Positions 28,021-37,519 of a stretch of DNA of 64,000 bases are shown here, piece by piece (positions within the stretch are counted from its first letter, which is position 1; the number at the start of each line of letters is the position of its first letter). Under the pieces are notes generated by a model. It did not search any database. It worked only from the letters and a program-made list of their open reading frames with translations, and was not told where the DNA came from. The stretch comes from JABDCD01 sp964469525 (GTDB lineage Bacteria > Pseudomonadota > Alphaproteobacteria > Rickettsiales > SXRF01), in assembly GCA_964469525.1 (NCBI GenBank), contig CAYXYU010000007.1:1-64000 (forward strand), read 5' to 3'. The translations under genes were made by a program, and so were the position numbers.

Positions 28021-28853
28021 TGGACCATCTTGACCGTCTGGAATCCCAAAGCATTTACATCTTCCGCGAGGCGTTCCGCGCCATCGACAAGCTGGCCATG
28101 CTGTGGTCGTTCGGCAAGGATTCGAACGTGATGATACACCTTGCGCGCAAGGCGTTTTTCGGCCGCGTGCCGTTCCCGCTGATCCACTGCGACACCGAGC
28201 TCGAGATGGATGAGGTGTACGCCTTCCGCGACCGCTATGCGAAGGAGTGGGGCGTGCATCTCATCTCGCATATCTGCCCGCCGCTCGAAGCGACCGATGC
28301 CACGCTGCCGCATGCGGCGCGTGTCGCCTCGCGGAAAACACTGGGCCTGAAGGAAGTGATCGATCAGCACGGCTTCACCGGCATTATTGCCGGTATCCGG
28401 CGTGACGAGGAGGCGACGCGCGCCAAGGAGCGTGTATTCAGCCCGCGCGGTCAGGAAGGGCAATGGGATGTCAAGGAGCAGCCGCCGGAATTCTGGGACC
28501 AGTTCAAGACCGATTTTACGCCCGGCACGTCGTTACGCATCCATCCGCTGCTGCACTGGACAGAGCTCGACATCTGGCAGTACATACAGCGTGAGGAAAT
28601 TCCCATTGTGCCGCTCTATTTCGCGCGGCCGTACCATCAGCTGGACGGGCGCGATTTCGGCGGCAAGGTCATGCGCTTCCGCTCGCTCGGCGAGAAAGGC
28701 ATCACCTGGCCGATCGAGAGCAGCGCCGATTCGCTGGACGCGATCATCGCCGAACTGAAAACAACCAGAGTCTCTGAGCGTTCGGGCCGGCCGATGGGCG
28801 CCGATGAGGATGAGAGCAGCTTCGAAAGACTCCGGGCGGATGGATACATGTGA
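28017..28853 (+). CDS. cysD: Sulfate adenylyltransferase subunit 2
   Basis: Small subunit of ATP sulfurylase, forming APS from sulfate and ATP with the GTPase subunit CysN. The 278 residues show the PP-loop LWSFGKDSNVMIHLARKAF, IAGIRRDEEATRAKERVFS, and the C-terminal KVMRFRSLGEKGITWP. The ATG at 28017 overlaps the cysH TGA (GTATGATGG); an ATG three bases later is equally possible. Confidence 0.95.
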   Translation: MMDHLDRLESQSIYIFREAFRAIDKLAMLWSFGKDSNVMIHLARKAFFGRVPFPLIHCDTELEMDEVYAFRDRYAKEWGVHLISHICPPLEATDATLPHAARVASRKTLGLKEVIDQHGFTGIIAGIRRDEEATRAKERVFSPRGQEGQWDVKEQPPEFWDQFKTDFTPGTSLRIHPLLHWTELDIWQYIQREEIPIVPLYFARPYHQLDGRDFGGKVMRFRSLGEKGITWPIESSADSLDAIIAELKTTRVSERSGRPMGADEDESSFERLRADGYM

Positions 28854-28856
28854 AAA

Positions 28857-28952
28857 GGAGTGGTCGGTGATCAAAAAATGAAACAGATAAAAGAGAAAAT
28901 ATCAGATACTGTGCTAATCACGGGCCATCGGCCACTGACCACTCATTTGCGT
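28857..28952. repeat. Imperfect palindrome at the cysNC start
   Basis: GAGTGGTCGGTGATCA (28858-28873) pairs with the reverse complement of CACTGACCACTC (28942-28953), with one mismatch in the outer 12 bp. GGCCATCGGCCACTGACC inside the right arm uses the same GGCCACT unit as the elements at 33.3 and 33.9 kb. Boundaries are approximate. Confidence 0.55.
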
Positions 28953-30854
28953 CAGCAACTCAAGCTGGTCATCGTCGGCCATGTCGATCATGGCAAGTCG
29001 ACACTGGTCGGGCGGCTGCTACACGACACGAATTCACTGCCGGAAGGGAAATTCGAGGCGATTCAGCAAAGCTGCAGGAAGCGCGGCATGCCGTTCGAAT
29101 GGTCGTTCCTGATGGATGCGCTGCAGACCGAGCGCGACCAGGGCATCACCATCGACACCACGCAGATCTGGCTGCGCACGCCGTCCCGCGATATCGTCAT
29201 CATCGACGCGCCGGGGCACAAGGAATTCCTGAAGAACATGGTTACCGGCGCTGCGCAGGCCGACGCGGCGCTGCTCCTGATCGACGCCAATGAAGGCATC
29301 CGCGAGCAGAGCAAGCGGCATGGCTACCTGCTGCACCTGCTCGGCGTGCGGCAGATTGCCGTGATCGTCAATAAGATGGATATGGTGGGCTACGATGAGA
29401 AGGTATTCAGGCAGATCGAGCGCGACTACCGTGGATATCTGAAAACCGTTGGCGTCGAACCCACTTGCTTCATTCCCGTCTCGGCGCGGGAAGGGGATGG
29501 CATTCTTGGCGTTTCCCCCCACATGCCTTGGTATAAAGGAGATGGCGTCATTCCGGCGCTTGAACATTTCACGGCCGCCATCGTCGAGGATTACCTGCCG
29601 CTCCGCTTTCCGGTGCAGGATGTCTACAAGTTCGACGAGCGGCGCATCATCGCCGGGCGTATCGAGAGCGGCGCATTAAAAGTAGGTGATACGATAGTCT
29701 TTTCCCCTACTAACACGCAGGCAAAAATTGCAAGTATTGAAAGCTGGCCTCATGGCCGGGTTACAGAGGCGCGGGCTGGTCAGTCCATCGGTATTACACT
29801 CACCGACCAGATTTTCGTCGATCGCGGGCATGTGGCGAGCCATCCGGAAAAGGCGCCGATGATCACCAACCAGTTCCGCGCCCGCATCTTTTGGCTCGGC
29901 CATAAGCCGCTCCAGGCGCAGAAGCGCTACAAGATCAAGCTCGGCACCGCCGAGATGCTGGCCGAGGTCAAAACCATCGAGCATGTCATCGACGCCGATA
30001 CGCTGGCGCAGGTTAAGGCGGAACGCATCGAGCGCAACAACGTCGCCGAGGTCATCATCCGCACGCGCGGCGTGGTGGCGGTCGATGACTACAACGATAA
30101 TGCACGGCTCGGCCGCTTCGTCATCCTGCAGGATTACGACGTGGCGGGCGGCGGCATCATCAACACGGAAGGCTTTGCCGATCAACGTGCCGCGCAACAG
30201 GCCTCGGTCAAATCGAAAAACATCTTCGATGTCGATTTCGGCGTGACGGCGGAGCAGCGGGCGCTGGCGAACGGGCATTTGGGCGGCGTGCTGTGGTTTA
30301 CCGGCCTCTCAGGCTCGGGTAAGTCGACGCTGGCCAAGCAGTTGCAGAAGCGCCTGTTCGACAAGGGCTATCATGTGGTGGCACTCGACGGCGACAATAT
30401 CAGGAGAGGCCTGAACCGCGATCTCGGCTTCTCGCCCGAGGACCGTAGCGAGAACATCCGCCGCGCCGGTGAGGTGGCGGCGCTGTTCGCGCAGTCCGGC
30501 GTCATCGTCATCATGTCCTTCATTTCACCTTACCGCGAGGATCGCCGCCAGGTGCGCGCTATTGCTCCCGATCTGTTCCATACCGTCTATATTAAGGCAT
30601 CGCTTGCGACCTGCGAGAAGCGCGACACCAAGGGACTGTATAAAAGGGCGCGTGCGGGGGAAATCAGCGAATTTACCGGTGTCAGCGCGCCTTACGAGGA
30701 GCCGGAGAATTCCGACATCGTCATCGATACCGAGCATCACAGTGTGCAGGAATCGGTCGATCAGCTGGTCAGGTATGTCGAGCACCAGCTGGTAGAGCCG
30801 GTGAAGAATCTTGCCATCGAGGGCAGTAGCGATTACACGGGCACGGGCATCTAA
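28860..30854 (+). CDS. cysNC: CysN-CysC fusion: sulfurylase GTPase plus APS kinase
   Basis: Bifunctional sulfate-activation enzyme of 664 residues. Residues 36-470 are the EF-Tu-like GTPase ([33 protein letters not shown]) that drives ATP sulfurylase; residues 474-650 are APS kinase ([33 protein letters not shown]). CysN-CysC fusions are common in alphaproteobacteria. The start is uncertain: GTG at 28860 or ATG at 28878; AAGGAG is misplaced for both. The first 31 residues are encoded by an imperfect palindrome (28857-28952), so the original N-terminus seems replaced. The stop overlaps the next start (TAATG). Confidence 0.93.
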   Translation: MVGDQKMKQIKEKISDTVLITGHRPLTTHLRQQLKLVIVGHVDHGKSTLVGRLLHDTNSLPEGKFEAIQQSCRKRGMPFEWSFLMDALQTERDQGITIDTTQIWLRTPSRDIVIIDAPGHKEFLKNMVTGAAQADAALLLIDANEGIREQSKRHGYLLHLLGVRQIAVIVNKMDMVGYDEKVFRQIERDYRGYLKTVGVEPTCFIPVSAREGDGILGVSPHMPWYKGDGVIPALEHFTAAIVEDYLPLRFPVQDVYKFDERRIIAGRIESGALKVGDTIVFSPTNTQAKIASIESWPHGRVTEARAGQSIGITLTDQIFVDRGHVASHPEKAPMITNQFRARIFWLGHKPLQAQKRYKIKLGTAEMLAEVKTIEHVIDADTLAQVKAERIERNNVAEVIIRTRGVVAVDDYNDNARLGRFVILQDYDVAGGGIINTEGFADQRAAQQASVKSKNIFDVDFGVTAEQRALANGHLGGVLWFTGLSGSGKSTLAKQLQKRLFDKGYHVVALDGDNIRRGLNRDLGFSPEDRSENIRRAGEVAALFAQSGVIVIMSFISPYREDRRQVRAIAPDLFHTVYIKASLATCEKRDTKGLYKRARAGEISEFTGVSAPYEEPENSDIVIDTEHHSVQESVDQLVRYVEHQLVEPVKNLAIEGSSDYTGTGI

Positions 30855-33800
30855 TGCAATTCGGATTTGGCATCAGTTTCGACGACTTATACACGCGCGA
30901 CGGATTGATCAGGCTCGATGCGGCGTTCGTGCAATTTATGAAAGCTGCCGACATTGATCTGCATAACCGGCTGATGGCGGGACGGGCCGATCCCCCGTCG
31001 CTTTCCGACAAAGAGCATTCGCAGCTGCTGCTTGAGCTGGCACCGCACGTCGAAGATTTTATTGGACAGCTGTTTGGCATCGAAAAGGATATTCAGCTGC
31101 TGGCGGAGCGGCATCACGCGCTGGCGCCGCTTTATACCTGCAAGCGGCTGTTCGTGCAGCGACGCGCTGCCAAGTTTCTTAAAGCCGAAGAGGCGGAGCG
31201 CGTCAGCGGCGATGCGCTGCTTTCCCTGCTGCCGCTGGTGCCGCATGACGATCCGCATTTTGAATTGGTTTTCGCCAAAGTGGTGATGGGCTGGCTCGAG
31301 AAGGAAGAAGAGCATAAATCGCTGCTCGAACTCGCCGGGCGCTACGCTGCCTGGGCGCTCTACAGCCGGGAAGGGCGGGCGCGCCATGTAGGCGGCCTGC
31401 TGTTCAAGCAGCCGAAGAAGCTCGATGCCGAACATTTGATCCCGGTGGAAACTGAGGAGCGCGACGGGGTGCAGGTGCTGCGCCTGCCGAAAAGTCATTA
31501 CCGCGAGCGTCAGGGCTTCAAGCTCACCGACGATGCCGGGACGCTGGCGCAGGCGCTCGACAACGCGCATTACTGCATCTACTGCCACAACCAGGGCAGG
31601 GATTCCTGCTCAAAGGGTTTCCGCGAAAAAACCGGCGAATTCAAAAGAAACTCCCTTGCCATCACGCTGAACGGCTGCCCGCTCGAGGAAAAAATCTCCG
31701 AGATGAACCTGCTCAAGTCGGAAGGCGTGGCGGTCGGTGCGCTGGCGGTGGTGGCGGTCGACAACCCGATGTGCGCCGGCACCGGCCATCGCATCTGCAA
31801 CGACTGCATGAAATCCTGCATCTACCAGAAGCAGGAGCCGGTCAATATCCCGCTTGCCGAGACGCATGTGCTGAAGGACGTGCTGGCCCTGCCATACGGA
31901 TTCGAGATTTATTCGCTGCTGACGCGCTGGAACCCACTCCACCTGACGCGTCCCGTTCCCAAGGCCGATACCGGCTACAAAGTCCTGGTGGCAGGCCTCG
32001 GACCGGCGGGCTATACGCTGGCGCATCACCTGCTCAATGACGGCCACATGGTGGTCGGCATCGACGGGCTCAAGATCGAACCGGTTCCGGAATCGTTGAG
32101 CGGCGTCACCGCGCTGGGTGCACGCGTCCCGTTCGAACCGGTGAAGGATGTGACGACGCTGTATGAAGCGCTGGATGAGCGAGTGCTGGCGGGATTCGGC
32201 GGCGTCGCCGAGTACGGCATCACCGTGCGCTGGGACAAGAATTTTCTCAAGATCATCCGCCTGCTGCTCGAGCGCCGCGCCGCCTTCTCGATGATTGGCG
32301 GCGTGCGCTTCGGCTCCTCGATCACCTATGAAAACGCACACCGGCTTGGCTTTGACCATATCGCCCTGTGCATGGGGGCCGGCAAACCGACGCTGATCGA
32401 TATGAAGAACGGCCTCGCGCGCGGCGTGCGAACGGCGTCGGATTTCCTGATGGCGTTGCAGCTAACGGGTGCGGCGAAAAAAGACTCCATCGCCAACCTG
32501 CAGCTGCGCCTGCCCGTCGTGGTGATTGGCGGGGGCCTGACCGCTATCGACACGGCAACCGAGTCACTTGCCTATTATCCCGTGCAGGTCGAGAAGTTTC
32601 TCACGCGCTACGAGGCGCTGGCGCATGCACACGGCGAGGCGAAGGTGCGCGCCGGGTGGAGCGAGGAAGATACATTGATTGCCGAAGAGTTTTTGAGCCA
32701 TGGCCGCGCCATCCGTGAGGAAAGAAAAAAACCAGTGCCCGATATCTGGTCGCTGCTTGACCGGTGGGGTGGGGTCAAGCTCGTTTACCGCAAACGGCTG
32801 ATCGATGCGCCGAGCTACCGGCTCAACCACGAGGAGGTGGAGAAAGCCTTTGAGGAGGGGATTTTTTTCTCCGAGCTGTTCGAGCCGGTGGAAGTCAATG
32901 TCGATTCCTTCGGCCATGCCAGCGGCATCGTTCTGAAGAAGGCCGGAACGAGCGAAACAGTCACGCTTCCTGCCAAAACCATCCTGATCGCCGCCGGTAC
33001 CAATCCAAATACCATATTGCATCGTGAGGATCCGCGGCACTTCCACCTCGACGGCAAATATTTTCAGGCGGTGGACGAGGGCGGAACGCCGGTCAGCCCT
33101 GAGCGCGTCGCCAAGCCGGGACAGGTGCAGGTACTGATGTCGCTGCCTGAGCAGGGCTGCTCGGTCAGCTTCTTCGGCGACCTGCATCCATCTTTCGCCG
33201 GCAACGTGGTCAAAGCCATGGGCAGCGCCAAGCAGGGCTACCCGGTGGTGAGCAGGGTGCTTGGAAAGCGGCCGGCGGCCAGCGGCCAGCGGTCAGCATT
33301 TTTGGAACATATCAATCGGCAATTACGTGCAACGGTACAGGAAGTAAAAAGACTTACTCCAACGATTATCGAGGTAATTATTCACGCGCCGCTTGCTGCA
33401 CAACAATTTCAGCCTGGCCAGTTTTTCCGCCTGCAGAATTTTGAATTCTTCGCGCCTAAACTGACCGCTGACCGCTGGCCGCTGCCAACTACCCTCGCCA
33501 TGGAAGGCCTCGCCATGACTGGTGCCTGGGTGGACCGGGAGCAGGGGCTGGTGTCGGTGATCGTGCTGGAGATGGGCGGCTCCTCGGACCTGTGTGCGCA
33601 TTTGAAACCGGGCGAGCCGGTGGTGCTGATGGGGCCGACCGGCACGCCGACCGAGATTCCGGAAAACGAAACTGTGCTGCTGGCCGGCGGCGGCCTCGGC
33701 AACGCCGTGCTGTTTTCCATCGGCAAGGCGTTGCGCGCGCAAGGCTCGAAAGTGCTTTATTTCGCCGGCTACAAGAAAGCCATTGACCGCTACAAGACCG

Positions 33801-34321
33801 AGGAAATCGAGGCGGCGGCGGATGTGGTGATCTGGGCGTGCGACGAAGCGATCTTGTCCAAGCACCGCCCGCAGGACGCATCGTTCCATGGGAATATCGT
33901 GGAAGCCATCCGCGCCTACGGCGCGGGGGAATTGGCCACTACCGGCCACTGGCCGCTATCCACCGTCAGCCGCCTTATCGCCATCGGATCCGATCGCATG
34001 ATGGCGGCTGTGGCCCATGCCCGCTACACGGTGCTGGCGCCATACCTCAACCCGAAACATACCGCCATCGGCAGCATCAATTCGCCCATGCAATGCATGA
34101 TGAAGGAGATCTGCGCCCAGTGCCTGCAGAAACATGTCGATCCGGTTACCGGCCAGGAAGCCTATGTCTATTCGTGCTTTAACCAGGATCAGCCGCTCGA
34201 TAAAGTGGTCTGGCCGCACCTCCATGAGCGGCTGAAACAGAACAGCGTGCAGGAAAAACTGACGGCGCAGTGGATTGATCTGTGCCTCAGGCAGTTGCAA
34301 TGGCGCAATTCCGCCGCCTGA
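30854..34321 (+). CDS. Large FAD/Fe-S electron-transfer protein (GltD-like plus FNR/PyrK-like)
   Basis: An 1155-residue fusion ending the sulfur operon. Residues 1-235 are an unrecognised helical domain. Two cysteine groups follow (CIYCHNQGRDSC from 241; CAGTGHRICNDCMKSC from 307), as in the Fe-S region before GltD-type modules. A first FAD motif (VLVAGLGPAGYTLA) is near 377 and a second nucleotide motif (VVVIGGGLTAIDTATES) near 555. From about 820 comes a ferredoxin-reductase-type FAD/NAD domain (QFQPGQFFRLQNFE, LLAGGGLGNAVLF), ending with a PyrK-like cysteine set (Cys 1081, 1087, 1090, 1108). Context suggests it feeds electrons to sulfite reductase; that is inference. Two arms of an inverted repeat and a third unit lie in frame at residues 808-815, 870-877 and about 1027-1036. 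Confidence 0.85.
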   Translation: MQFGFGISFDDLYTRDGLIRLDAAFVQFMKAADIDLHNRLMAGRADPPSLSDKEHSQLLLELAPHVEDFIGQLFGIEKDIQLLAERHHALAPLYTCKRLFVQRRAAKFLKAEEAERVSGDALLSLLPLVPHDDPHFELVFAKVVMGWLEKEEEHKSLLELAGRYAAWALYSREGRARHVGGLLFKQPKKLDAEHLIPVETEERDGVQVLRLPKSHYRERQGFKLTDDAGTLAQALDNAHYCIYCHNQGRDSCSKGFREKTGEFKRNSLAITLNGCPLEEKISEMNLLKSEGVAVGALAVVAVDNPMCAGTGHRICNDCMKSCIYQKQEPVNIPLAETHVLKDVLALPYGFEIYSLLTRWNPLHLTRPVPKADTGYKVLVAGLGPAGYTLAHHLLNDGHMVVGIDGLKIEPVPESLSGVTALGARVPFEPVKDVTTLYEALDERVLAGFGGVAEYGITVRWDKNFLKIIRLLLERRAAFSMIGGVRFGSSITYENAHRLGFDHIALCMGAGKPTLIDMKNGLARGVRTASDFLMALQLTGAAKKDSIANLQLRLPVVVIGGGLTAIDTATESLAYYPVQVEKFLTRYEALAHAHGEAKVRAGWSEEDTLIAEEFLSHGRAIREERKKPVPDIWSLLDRWGGVKLVYRKRLIDAPSYRLNHEEVEKAFEEGIFFSELFEPVEVNVDSFGHASGIVLKKAGTSETVTLPAKTILIAAGTNPNTILHREDPRHFHLDGKYFQAVDEGGTPVSPERVAKPGQVQVLMSLPEQGCSVSFFGDLHPSFAGNVVKAMGSAKQGYPVVSRVLGKRPAASGQRSAFLEHINRQLRATVQEVKRLTPTIIEVIIHAPLAAQQFQPGQFFRLQNFEFFAPKLTADRWPLPTTLAMEGLAMTGAWVDREQGLVSVIVLEMGGSSDLCAHLKPGEPVVLMGPTGTPTEIPENETVLLAGGGLGNAVLFSIGKALRAQGSKVLYFAGYKKAIDRYKTEEIEAAADVVIWACDEAILSKHRPQDASFHGNIVEAIRAYGAGELATTGHWPLSTVSRLIAIGSDRMMAAVAHARYTVLAPYLNPKHTAIGSINSPMQCMMKEICAQCLQKHVDPVTGQEAYVYSCFNQDQPLDKVVWPHLHERLKQNSVQEKLTAQWIDLCLRQLQWRNSAA
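33276..33482. repeat. 22-bp inverted repeat inside the 1155-residue protein gene
   Basis: The left arm (33276-33297) and the right arm (33461-33482) are reverse complements with one mismatch; both reiterate the unit CAGCGG(C/T). They enclose 163 bp that encode genuine reductase-domain sequence. Another unit of the same kind (GGCCACTACCGGCCACTGGCC) lies at 33934-33954. All keep the frame open. Confidence 0.85.
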
Positions 34322-34402
34322 AGAGGCTAACAAAAAGTTAAGAAACGGTTTGTAATCTCAACCTCTTAACGCAATCTCAATCTTTTGGCGGCAGAATAGT
34401 AT

Positions 34403-34428
34403 CGTGCGTGCGCGTGTGCGCGCGTGTA
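34403..34428. other. Alternating purine-pyrimidine tract upstream of pilB
   Basis: Twenty-six bases of perfect pyrimidine-purine alternation, mostly CG and TG steps, immediately upstream of the first pilus gene. Such tracts favour Z-DNA under negative supercoiling. Confidence 0.7.
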
Positions 34429-34447
34429 ATTGTTTGACCGTTTTTTC

Positions 34448-36250
34448 ATGTCCAGCAGCAAACCGAACCCAACCGATATGAAACCGCCAGTTGCCGATGA
34501 GGCGAATCCCGTCTCCGCGCCGGACAAGGCGGTCGATGCCGCTCTTCCGCCGGGGGTGCAGGCGGCGCCGAAGCCGGTGCGGCTCGGCGAGAAGCTGATG
34601 GCGCTCGGCCTGATCTCGGATGACCAGTTGCAGGTGGCGCTGACCGAGCAGAAATCCAGCAAGAAGTTGCTCGGAGCGATTCTGGTCGAGATGGGTTTCA
34701 TCACCGAATCGGCGCTCGGCGAAGTGCTTGCTGAGTCATCCGGCACGCAGAAATTCGATCCCAAGGCGACCATGCTCGATTCGTCGGTGGTGCGCCGCAT
34801 ACCCAAGGAGTTGGCAGTGCGTCACAAGGTAATCCCGGTGGCGTATGACAACGATACGCTGCAGCTCGCCATGGCCGACGTTTACAACGTATTGGCGATC
34901 GACCAGGTGCGCCGCCACATGCCCCGCAGCACGCGCATCGTCCCGATCTACTGTACCGATTCCGAGATCCTCGAGCTGATCGATCAATATTACGACTACG
35001 AAATCTCAGTCGACGGCATCCTGCGCGAAATCGAAACCGGCATCCGCGACAACGCCAAACTCGACGGGCGCCAGGAAGGCTATGTCAACCCGACGGTGCG
35101 CCTGGTCAACGCACTGCTGATCGACGCCATCAAGAGCGGGGCTTCCGACATCCACTTCGAACCGGAAGGCTCCTTTCTGCGCCTGCGCTACCGCATCGAC
35201 GGGCAGATGCGGCAGGTGCGCAGTTTCCACCGCGACTACTGGTCCGCCATGGCGGTGCGCATCAAAATCATGGCAGGCATGAACATTGCCGAGACCCGCA
35301 ACCCGCAGGATGGCCGCATCAGCTACAACGTGCTGGGCCGCGAGGTCGATTTCCGCGTGGCGACGCAGCCGACGATATACGGCGAGAACATCGTCATGCG
35401 CCTTCTGGACAAGGCCAAGTCGCTGGTGCCGCTGTCCGATCTCGGCTTCTCCGAGCACAATACCAGCGTCCTGAAGAAACTGATCAAGCGGCCCGAAGGC
35501 ATCATCATCGTCACCGGTCCGACAGGCTCAGGTAAAACCACAACGCTCTACTCAGTGCTTTCCTATATCAATGGCATTGATGTCAACATCATGACATTGG
35601 AAGATCCCGTCGAATACCAGCTGCCCTTGATTCGTCAGAGCAATGTGCGGGAGGGGACCGGGCTTGACTTCCTGACCGGCATCAAGTCGCTGATGCGCCA
35701 GGATCCTGATATTATCTTCATCGGTGAGGTGCGCGACGAAGATACGGCGCTGATGGCGGTGCGCGCCGCGCTGACCGGCCACCAGGTCTATACCACGCTG
35801 CATACCAATGATGCGCTGGGGGCCATTCCGCGCCTGACCGATATCGGCGTGCCGCCGCACCTGCTGGCGGGGTCACTGATTGGCTGCCTGGCGCAGCGGC
35901 TCGTGCGCAAGCTGTGCAAGGCCTGCAAGAAACCGTACACGGCCAGCGAAGAGGAATGTCGCATGCTTGGCGTCGATGCGTCCAAGCCACCGACCATCTA
36001 CGGGCCGGGCGGCTGCGATAAGTGCAACGGCAAGGGCTATAAGGGCCGCACCGCCGTGGTTGAGATCCTGCGCATCGACAAGGGGCTCGACGAGATGATC
36101 TCCACGCATGCGACGCGGCGCGCCATGATGGACTATGCGCTGCAGAACGGCTTCGTTCCCATGCAGCAGGACGGCGTCGACAAAGTGCTGTCGGGCCACG
36201 TGCACCTGGCGGAGTTGATCAGCACCATCGACTTCACCGACCGGCTATAG
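34448..36250 (+). CDS. pilB: Type IV pilus assembly ATPase PilB (GspE/MshE-type)
   Basis: Hexameric motor ATPase for pilus extension. About 600 residues. An N-terminal MshEN-type domain begins RLGEKLMALGLISDDQLQVA and ends in LTEQ, matching the c-di-GMP-binding consensus; a second copy (LLGAILVEMGFITESALGEV) is degenerate. Then come the ATPase core with Walker A VTGPTGSGKTTTL (about 355), the Asp box LEDPVEYQL, IFIGEVRDEDTALMAVRAAL and TLHTNDA, and a zinc site (CKACKKPY, CDKCNGKGYKGR). The ATG at 34448 is chosen; a TTG at 34430 would add six residues. No strong Shine-Dalgarno sequence. First gene of the pilus locus. Confidence 0.93.
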   Translation: MSSSKPNPTDMKPPVADEANPVSAPDKAVDAALPPGVQAAPKPVRLGEKLMALGLISDDQLQVALTEQKSSKKLLGAILVEMGFITESALGEVLAESSGTQKFDPKATMLDSSVVRRIPKELAVRHKVIPVAYDNDTLQLAMADVYNVLAIDQVRRHMPRSTRIVPIYCTDSEILELIDQYYDYEISVDGILREIETGIRDNAKLDGRQEGYVNPTVRLVNALLIDAIKSGASDIHFEPEGSFLRLRYRIDGQMRQVRSFHRDYWSAMAVRIKIMAGMNIAETRNPQDGRISYNVLGREVDFRVATQPTIYGENIVMRLLDKAKSLVPLSDLGFSEHNTSVLKKLIKRPEGIIIVTGPTGSGKTTTLYSVLSYINGIDVNIMTLEDPVEYQLPLIRQSNVREGTGLDFLTGIKSLMRQDPDIIFIGEVRDEDTALMAVRAALTGHQVYTTLHTNDALGAIPRLTDIGVPPHLLAGSLIGCLAQRLVRKLCKACKKPYTASEEECRMLGVDASKPPTIYGPGGCDKCNGKGYKGRTAVVEILRIDKGLDEMISTHATRRAMMDYALQNGFVPMQQDGVDKVLSGHVHLAELISTIDFTDRL

Positions 36251-36258
36251 GTACGCTC

Positions 36259-37461
36259 ATGCCTTCATATGTGTATGCGGCGATTGATGTAAAGGGACGC
36301 AGGATACGCGGCGAGATCGCGGCGGATAATGAGCTCGATCTTGAGGCCCGCCTGAAGACGGTAGGGCTTGACCTGATCGATGCCCATCCGGCAAAGATCA
36401 AAAAATCTTCCATGTTCAGCCGTGTCCGTCTCAAGGACCTGATTGTGCTGTGCATGCACATGGAACAGCTTGACCGGGCCGGGGTGCCGCTGCACGACGC
36501 GCTGGCCGATGTGCGCGATTCAACCGAGTCGCCGAAGCTGCGTGATGTGATGACCGATATCTATGAGCAGGTCAAGAACGGCAGCGTGCTGTCCAAGGCG
36601 ATGGAGGCCTATCCCAAAATATTCAATTCGGTATTCACCGGCCTAGTGGCGGCGGGAGAGAAGACCGGCAACCTGTCGGAAGCCTTTACGCATCTGGCTG
36701 AACACCTCAAATGGTCGGCAGAGTTGCGGCGCAAGGTCAAAAAGGCGACGCGCTATCCGGTGGTGCTGCTCGGGGTGCTGGTTGTCGTGATTACCATCAT
36801 GATGCTGCAGGTGGTGCCGAAGCTGGTGGACTTCATCATGGCGCAGGGCTTTGATCTGCCGTTCCATACGCGCCTGCTGATCGGGGTTTCACATGCCTTT
36901 CAGGACTATTGGTATGCCATTCTCGGCATTCCTCTCTTGCTGGTAATTTCCGGCATGACCGCCTACCGGCTGTCGGAAGCGTTCGCCTATAAAATCGACG
37001 CGATTGCCTTGCGATTGCCGCTGATAGGCCCGGTGGTGCGCAAGATCAATATGGCGCGTTTCACCCACTTCTTCGCCGTCATGTTCAACAGCGGCATCGA
37101 TGTGCTCGACTCGCTGGAATCCGGCCGCACGGTGGTCAATAATCGTGTGCTGAAGGAATCGATCACCCTGGTAAAAACCAACGTGACCGAAGGCAATTCA
37201 TTGACCTCCTCCTTGCGGCTTTCCAACCAGTTCCCCAACCTCGTCATCCGCATGTTCAAGGTCGGCGAGGATAGCGGCAACATGGCGGAGGCGCTGGAGA
37301 ACATCAATTTCTTCTACAATCGCGAAGTGAACGATGCGGTGGATGCCATGGTCGGCGCGATCCAGCCGATACTGACGGTGGTCATGGGGATTCTGATCTT
37401 CTGGATTATCGCGGCAATCTTCGGGCCTCTGTACGAATCCTTCAGCAAAATCAACTTCTGA
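36259..37461 (+). CDS. pilC: Type IV pilus inner-membrane platform protein PilC
   Basis: Platform protein (GspF family) that couples the motor ATPases to pilin insertion. The 400 residues contain two T2SSF domains, each with a helical bundle (LCMHMEQLDRAGVPLHDAL, and FTHFFAVMFNSGIDVLDSLE) and a membrane segment, with a last membrane helix before the C-terminus (MGILIFWIIAAIFGP). It starts eight bases after the pilB stop, so the two are co-transcribed. Confidence 0.93.
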   Translation: MPSYVYAAIDVKGRRIRGEIAADNELDLEARLKTVGLDLIDAHPAKIKKSSMFSRVRLKDLIVLCMHMEQLDRAGVPLHDALADVRDSTESPKLRDVMTDIYEQVKNGSVLSKAMEAYPKIFNSVFTGLVAAGEKTGNLSEAFTHLAEHLKWSAELRRKVKKATRYPVVLLGVLVVVITIMMLQVVPKLVDFIMAQGFDLPFHTRLLIGVSHAFQDYWYAILGIPLLLVISGMTAYRLSEAFAYKIDAIALRLPLIGPVVRKINMARFTHFFAVMFNSGIDVLDSLESGRTVVNNRVLKESITLVKTNVTEGNSLTSSLRLSNQFPNLVIRMFKVGEDSGNMAEALENINFFYNREVNDAVDAMVGAIQPILTVVMGILIFWIIAAIFGPLYESFSKINF

Positions 37462-37519
37462 GGCGGCTTATGATGACCCGAAGACAGCGGCACGTGAAAT
37501 CGGATATGATGGCGGTGAC

